Source: an uncultured Oscillospiraceae bacterium
Lineage (GTDB): Bacteria; Bacillota; Clostridia; Oscillospirales; Oscillospiraceae
Length of the DNA stretch: 6,062 nucleotides
NCBI GenBank assembly: GCA_900751035.1
Contig: CAADSF010000285.1
Location: 1 to 6,062 of the forward strand
Reading direction: 5' to 3'
The notes beneath the pieces were generated by a model. The model was not told where the DNA came from. It made no database searches and saw only the letters and a program-made list of their open reading frames with translations. Shown piece after piece: positions 5,530-6,062 of the stretch; position 1 is the first letter of the stretch, and the number at the start of each line of letters is the position of its first letter. The position numbers were made by a program, and so were the translations under genes.

Positions 5530-6062
5530 ATGAAGCGATTTTTCCGGCAGTACGGCAGGCTGACGCTGGCGCTGGCGGCAGTGCTGGCGTTCTGCGCCGT
5601 TCTGCCGCTGCTGTTTCAGCAGAGCCGGTCGATTGAAACCGGCTCGTGGGGCCTGAGCTTCCGCACGGAGGGCCAGCCGCCCGTCGGCAACGCGTCAAAG
5701 GAGGCGCTGCGGCGCTATGACGCGGTCTATCTCGGCGACGAGACGCAGAAGAAACTTTATCTGACCTTCGACGCGGGCTATGAAAACGGCTGCACGGAGC
5801 CGATTCTGGAGGCGCTGGCGAAGCACAATGTCAAGGCGGCGTTCTTCGTCGTGGGCAACTACATCGAGCAGAACCCGGACCTTGTGCGCCGGATGCTGCG
5901 CGAGGGGCATATCGTCGGCAACCACACGTACCACCATTATGATATGTCAAAGCTCTCGGACGAGGCTGCCTTCAATCAGGAGCTGACGAGCCTCGAAACG
6001 CTCTACCGGGAGACGACCGGCGAGGAGCTGCCGCGCTATTACCGCCCGCCGCAGGGTATTTA
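5530..6062 (+). CDS. pdaA: PdaA-like polysaccharide deacetylase (NodB homology domain), 3' end outside the window
   Basis: The first 177 codons are present and the frame is open at the right edge. The likely role is deacetylation of N-acetylmuramic acid in peptidoglycan, in Bacillus PdaA a step of muramic-delta-lactam formation in spore cortex. Residues 10-29 form a signal anchor or signal peptide. A linker with WGLSFRTEG (40-48) and PVGNAS (51-56) is typical of clostridial PdaA-like proteins. The NodB domain starts at LYLTFDAGYENG (76-87), so motif 1 keeps D81 but has A82 where most deacetylases have a second Asp. Bacillus PdaA, as I recall it, also departs here (TFDNG). Motif 2 is HTYHH, with H132 and H136 as metal ligands. 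Motif 3 is RPPQG at 172-176. The remaining motifs with the catalytic His lie beyond the window. Bacillus pdaA is expressed in the forespore, but no convincing sporulation promoter is visible. Family call is firm; exact substrate is inferred. Confidence 0.93.
   Translation, partial: MKRFFRQYGRLTLALAAVLAFCAVLPLLFQQSRSIETGSWGLSFRTEGQPPVGNASKEALRRYDAVYLGDETQKKLYLTFDAGYENGCTEPILEALAKHNVKAAFFVVGNYIEQNPDLVRRMLREGHIVGNHTYHHYDMSKLSDEAAFNQELTSLETLYRETTGEELPRYYRPPQGI

Noticed and set aside
5510..5533. A seven-codon frame, MDRGDVL, whose stop overlaps the pdaA start as ATGA
   Set aside because: It resembles a coupling leader peptide, but no ribosome binding site precedes it and its start is part of the hairpin's right arm. 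Chance is more likely unless the peptide is conserved in relatives.

Overview
The window is a GC-rich stretch in which five genes lie on the + strand with almost no intergenic space. The proteins look like those of a Gram-positive, probably endospore-forming Firmicute. Evidence includes strong AGGAGG-type ribosome binding sites, a membrane-anchored single-PDZ HtrA, a Bacillus/Clostridia-type sn-glycerol-1-phosphate dehydrogenase and a PdaA-type deacetylase. The high GC content and the style of the proteins point to a gut-type clostridium (Oscillospirales-like), but that placement is inference from protein character, not from a marker gene.

Layout. Positions 3-1352 hold a SEDS-family (FtsW/RodA/SpoVE) peptidoglycan glycosyltransferase whose true start is probably upstream of the window. 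It overlaps by an ATGA junction with 1349-2728, a short class B penicillin-binding protein with all three transpeptidase motifs. After 31 bp comes 2760-4025, an AraM/EgsA-type sn-glycerol-1-phosphate dehydrogenase. After another 29 bp comes 4055-5479, an HtrA/DegP-like serine protease with one PDZ domain. A 50-bp gap (5480-5529) carries a perfect 11-bp hairpin whose right arm contains the core of the next gene's Shine-Dalgarno sequence. Positions 5530-6062 are the start of a NodB-type polysaccharide deacetylase of the PdaA group, cut off by the window end.

How the genes fit together. The theme is the cell envelope. The SEDS protein polymerises glycan strands and its partner PBP cross-links them, HtrA deals with misfolded or damaged proteins at the outer face of the membrane, and the PdaA-like enzyme modifies muramic acid in peptidoglycan, in spore formers usually that of the spore cortex. 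The glycerol-1-phosphate dehydrogenase is the odd member: it supplies the archaeal-type enantiomer of glycerol phosphate, which in bacilli feeds a prenylated glycerol lipid. The first four genes could form one transcript. The hairpin before the deacetylase is the one visible candidate boundary or control point.

I found no RNA gene, mobile element, CRISPR array, long repeat or attachment site. No gene-free stretch exceeds 50 bp. I see no convincing evidence of a wholly new system. The points most worth a second look are the hairpin over the deacetylase ribosome binding site and the glycerol-1-phosphate dehydrogenase lodged between wall-synthesis and protein-quality genes.
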